Assembly (NCBI GenBank): GCA_019634625.1
Contig: JAHCBA010000025.1
Span: 1-64,000 of the forward strand
Direction: 5' to 3'
Source of the DNA: Verrucomicrobiia bacterium
GTDB lineage: Bacteria > Verrucomicrobiota > Verrucomicrobiia > Limisphaerales > CAIMTB01
DNA: 64,000 bases
In this document: positions 61,300 through 64,000 of the stretch, piece after piece
Layout: the number at the start of each line of letters is the position of its first letter
How positions within the stretch are numbered: position 1 is the first letter of the stretch
The notes under the pieces: model-generated
Databases searched by the model: none
Seen by the model: the letters and a program-made list of their open reading frames with translations, nothing else
Told to the model about the DNA's origin: nothing
Translations under genes and position numbers: made by a program

Positions 61300-64000
61300 T
61301 ACCGAACGCCCTGGCAGACGGAGGATTCGCCCGGCTGGCAGTCCTGCTCGCGGCAGGCCTCGCGGCGTGGATGCCGCGGATGAGTGCGGCAGAGCCTGTC
61401 ACCTCGATCCCCCTGGTTGTTCCGGGCAGCGCGGGACCGGGCTTCACCTTGATGGGGCCGGAGCGGACCGGGGTGGCCTTCACCAACCGGATTTCCATCC
61501 GCACCGTCGCCACGAACCGCATCTTCGAGATCGGTTCGGGCGTGGCCCTCGGCGATGTGGATGGGGACGGTCGTTGCGACATCTACCTCTGCCGGCTCGA
61601 CGGTCCGAACGCGCTCTACCGCAATCTCGGCGGCTGGCGGTTCGAGGAGATCGCCGAAGCCGCCGGCGTGGCCCTGCCGGAGCAGGCCTCCACCGGGGCG
61701 GTGTTGGCGGATGTGGACGGCGACGGGGATCTGGACCTCCTGGTCAACGCGCTGGGCGGCGGGACACGACTCTTCCTCAACTACGGACAGGGGCGGTTCA
61801 CCGAGAAGACCGGTACCCGGCTTGTCCGGCGGTTCGGCAGCACTTCGCTGGCCCTGGCGGACATCGACGGCGACGGGGACCTCGACCTCTACGTGACCAA
61901 CTACCGCACCGACACGTACCGGGATCGCCCGCCCGGTCTCCAGGTGGAGGCCCGCACCGTGGGGGACCGCATCGTGGTCACGCCCGAGAACCGGTTTCTT
62001 CCGATGATGGCGCACGGCGGCCAGGTGGAGGTGATCGAGCTGGGCGAGCGGGACTTCCTCTATATTAACGACGGCGCCGGGAACTTCGCTCCCGTCTCCT
62101 GGACCGCCGGATCGTTCCTCGACGAGGACGGACAACCCCTGGCCGGGCCTCCACTCGACTGGGGACTCGCGGTGCTCTTCCGCGATTTGAACCAGGACGG
62201 CACCCCGGACCTGTACGTCTGCAACGACTTCTTCCAATCCCCCGACCGGATCTGGATCAACGAGGACGGGCGCCGGTTCCGTGCCGCCGACCGGCTGGCC
62301 TTCCGCAACATGAGCCTCTCCTCCATGGCGGTGGACGTGGGGGACATCGACCGGAACGGCTTCGATGACATCCTCGTGGTGGACATGCTCGGACGCCGGC
62401 ACCGGGACCGCCAGCGCCAGCGTCCCGAGATGATGCAGGGCCGCTACACGCCGCCCCTCGACCGGCCCGAGTTTCGGCCCGAGGTGCCCCGCAACACCCT
62501 CTTCCTCAACCGCGGCGACGGCACCTACGCGGAGATCGCCCAGCTCGCCGGACTCGACGCCACCGACTGGTCCTGGAACGTCGCTTTTCTCGACGTGGAT
62601 CTCGACGGGTACGAAGACGTCCTGGTCGCCACCGGCAACCTTCACGACGTCCAGGACGCCGACGCCATCCGTGCGATCTCCCGCATCCGGGACCGTGAGT
62701 CTCCCGAAGCCCGACTGGCCCGCTTCCCGCCCCTTCACACGCCGAATCTTGCGTTCCGCAACCGGGGAGACCTGACCTTCGAGGACGTGAGCGAGCGGTG
62801 GGGTTTCGATCTGCGCGGGGTTTCCCAGGGCATGGCCCTGGCGGATCTCGACGGGGACGGCGACCTCGACGTCGTGCTCAACAACCTGAACCAGGGTGTG
62901 TCCCTGTACCGGAACGACGCCCCCGGGGCGCGGGTGGCGGTGCGGCTCCACGGCGTTCCTCCCAACACCCGGGCCATCGGCGCCCGCATCGCGGTGCTGG
63001 ACGGTCCCGTGCCACGCCAGGAACAGGAGGTGGTCGCGGGAGGACGGTACGCTTCGGGCGATGACACCCTCCGGGTGTTCGCGGCGCGGGAGGATCGACC
63101 GGTGCGCATCGAGGTCACCTGGCGCAACGGTCGCCGCTCCGTGCTCGGGCCGTTGGCGCCCAACCGGCTTCACCAGATCCACGAAGCGCATGCGCCGTCG
63201 GCGCCGCGCCCCGCGCCTGCCAGGCCGGGACCCACCCTGTTCGAGGACGTCACGATCCGGCTCGACGGCCACGCGCATGCGGATCCCGACTTCGACGATC
63301 TGGCGCGCCAGCCGCTGCTCTCCCAGGTCTGGAGCCGGCCCGGACCCGGGATCGCGTGGATCGAGGATCCTCCCGGCGCGTCTCCGCACCTGGCCGTCGG
63401 CTCGGGGGCCCGCGGATTCCTGACGCTGTTCCGCAACCTCGGGAACGGAACCTTCGCCCGGACCAACCTCGCCTTCACCCTGCGTGATCAGGTCGGGCTC
63501 GCCGCCTGGACGGTGTCGCCGACCCGGACCGTCCTGCTGGCGGCCGAATCCAACTACGAGGACAGCGCGCCCCGCCCGTCCTCGGTCCGGGCCGTCGCCC
63601 CGTTTCCCGGTTCGGAACCCCTGCCCGAGTTCCCTGCCCTTGACGCCGCCGCAGGTCCGATTGCCCTGGCAGACATTCATGGCGAGGGCCGCCTCGATCT
63701 CTTCGTCGGGGGACGCGTTGCCGCGGGACGATATCCGGAACCGGTTGCGTCACGGATTTTCACCCACGGTGCGACCGGCTTTCGCCACGACCTCCGCCAT
63801 GACGCCGTTCTCGACCGCATCGGCCTGGTTTCAGGAGCGGTGTTTGCGGACCTCGACGGCACGGGCCGGCCGGATCTCATTCTGGCCACCCGTTGGGGCC
63901 CCATCCGCGTCCTCCGCAACAAGGCCGGCACCCTCACCGACATCACGGCGGAACTCGGTCTCGATCGTTACCCGGGATGGTGGAACGGCGTGGTGGCCGG
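61296..64000 (+). CDS. Exported FG-GAP/ASPIC-UnbV repeat protein (runs off the window)
   Basis: The frame opens with ATG 61296, overlapping the previous stop, and stays open to the window end (over 900 residues). The signal is about residues 12-32 (ARLAVLLAAGLAAWMPRMSA). FG-GAP/VCBS repeats with DxDxDG loops fill about 85-530 (GDVDGDGRCDIYLCRLDGP, DVDGDGDLDLLVNALGGG, DIDGDGDLDLYVTNY). An ASPIC/UnbV-type domain follows (about 540-630: AIGARIAVLDGPVPRQEQEV, GGRYASGDDTLRVF, EVTWRNGRRS). More FG-GAP repeats follow. Members of this group pair with cytochrome or surface proteins; the function is unproven. The C-terminus is beyond 64000. Confidence 0.85.
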   Translation, partial: MIPNALADGGFARLAVLLAAGLAAWMPRMSAAEPVTSIPLVVPGSAGPGFTLMGPERTGVAFTNRISIRTVATNRIFEIGSGVALGDVDGDGRCDIYLCRLDGPNALYRNLGGWRFEEIAEAAGVALPEQASTGAVLADVDGDGDLDLLVNALGGGTRLFLNYGQGRFTEKTGTRLVRRFGSTSLALADIDGDGDLDLYVTNYRTDTYRDRPPGLQVEARTVGDRIVVTPENRFLPMMAHGGQVEVIELGERDFLYINDGAGNFAPVSWTAGSFLDEDGQPLAGPPLDWGLAVLFRDLNQDGTPDLYVCNDFFQSPDRIWINEDGRRFRAADRLAFRNMSLSSMAVDVGDIDRNGFDDILVVDMLGRRHRDRQRQRPEMMQGRYTPPLDRPEFRPEVPRNTLFLNRGDGTYAEIAQLAGLDATDWSWNVAFLDVDLDGYEDVLVATGNLHDVQDADAIRAISRIRDRESPEARLARFPPLHTPNLAFRNRGDLTFEDVSERWGFDLRGVSQGMALADLDGDGDLDVVLNNLNQGVSLYRNDAPGARVAVRLHGVPPNTRAIGARIAVLDGPVPRQEQEVVAGGRYASGDDTLRVFAAREDRPVRIEVTWRNGRRSVLGPLAPNRLHQIHEAHAPSAPRPAPARPGPTLFEDVTIRLDGHAHADPDFDDLARQPLLSQVWSRPGPGIAWIEDPPGASPHLAVGSGARGFLTLFRNLGNGTFARTNLAFTLRDQVGLAAWTVSPTRTVLLAAESNYEDSAPRPSSVRAVAPFPGSEPLPEFPALDAAAGPIALADIHGEGRLDLFVGGRVAAGRYPEPVASRIFTHGATGFRHDLRHDAVLDRIGLVSGAVFADLDGTGRPDLILATRWGPIRVLRNKAGTLTDITAELGLDRYPGWWNGVVA

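Noticed and set aside
61017-63680. Long minus-strand open frame (887 residues) opposite the FG-GAP/ASPIC gene
   Set aside because: Biased composition and no domains; the plus-strand frame is open to the window end with FG-GAP motifs and a coupled start.

Overview
The window is a GC-rich bacterial chromosome segment that most likely comes from a member of the Verrucomicrobiota, near the Pedosphaera/Limisphaera type. The support is a VPDSG-CTERM sorted protein, planctomycete/verrucomicrobial DUF1501, DUF1549 and DUF1553 cytochrome genes, many secreted RCC1, Ig and FG-GAP proteins, an H-X-DG prepilin-like protein and a kinase-linked ECF sigma factor. This is inferred from gene content; no 16S gene is present.

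Layout. The left edge (1-1290) holds the start of a REP-type Y1 transposase, a cluster of short AT-rich repeats, a sulfite-oxidase-like enzyme and a long nested palindrome. Positions 1289-4970, minus strand, carry the conserved order rpmH-rnpA-yidD-yidC-jag, without dnaA but with an extra lipoprotein coupled to jag. Positions 5402-8620 hold two exported proteins. Positions 8824-10607 hold an SDR-ROK kinase pair. Positions 11153-17733 form a three-gene operon: a PSCyt1/WD40/DUF1549/DUF1553 cytochrome, a Tat-exported DUF1501 protein and a PPC-domain protein. Facing it, 17691-22247 encodes dxr, a glycosidase-glycosyltransferase fusion and a PIG-L deacetylase. From 22531 to 28528 are a lone ABC ATPase, a Pmp3 peptide, an L-fuconate dehydratase-like enzyme, a multicopper oxidase and gcvT. 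A 1745-residue RCC1/Ig protein (28610-33847) is divergent from a PpiD-like chaperone and an RluA-type pseudouridine synthase. Then come a CBM48 protein, purH, a TPR/LysM lipoprotein, two tandem MacB-type permeases, an aldehyde dehydrogenase-like protein, the VPDSG protein, and aroB-coaE.

The most unusual part is 47188-56788, minus strand: an ECF sigma factor, a Ser/Thr kinase with a C-terminal PhnD-like binding domain, a lamin-tail/Ig surface protein, a prepilin-like protein and an RCC1 protein. The middle genes are translationally coupled. They are followed by decayed copies of the same leader and signal peptide. The right end holds an ISAs1 remnant, tRNA-Pro(CGG), a heptose-phosphate adenylyltransferase, an SDR, a thioredoxin-like protein and a coupled FG-GAP pair, the second of which runs off the window.

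Non-coding structure is rich. There are three copies of a ~160-bp element with terminal inverted repeats (5127, 22317, 39824), three AT-rich islands of GCC-GGC-TATTA type repeats (230, 10760, 36681), a 178-bp palindrome at 1061 and a thrice-repeated 5' leader at 47.9, 49.2 and 51.0 kb. Many gene pairs overlap by ATGA or GTGA, so translational coupling is common. Long antisense open frames run opposite most genes because of the GC bias and were not annotated.
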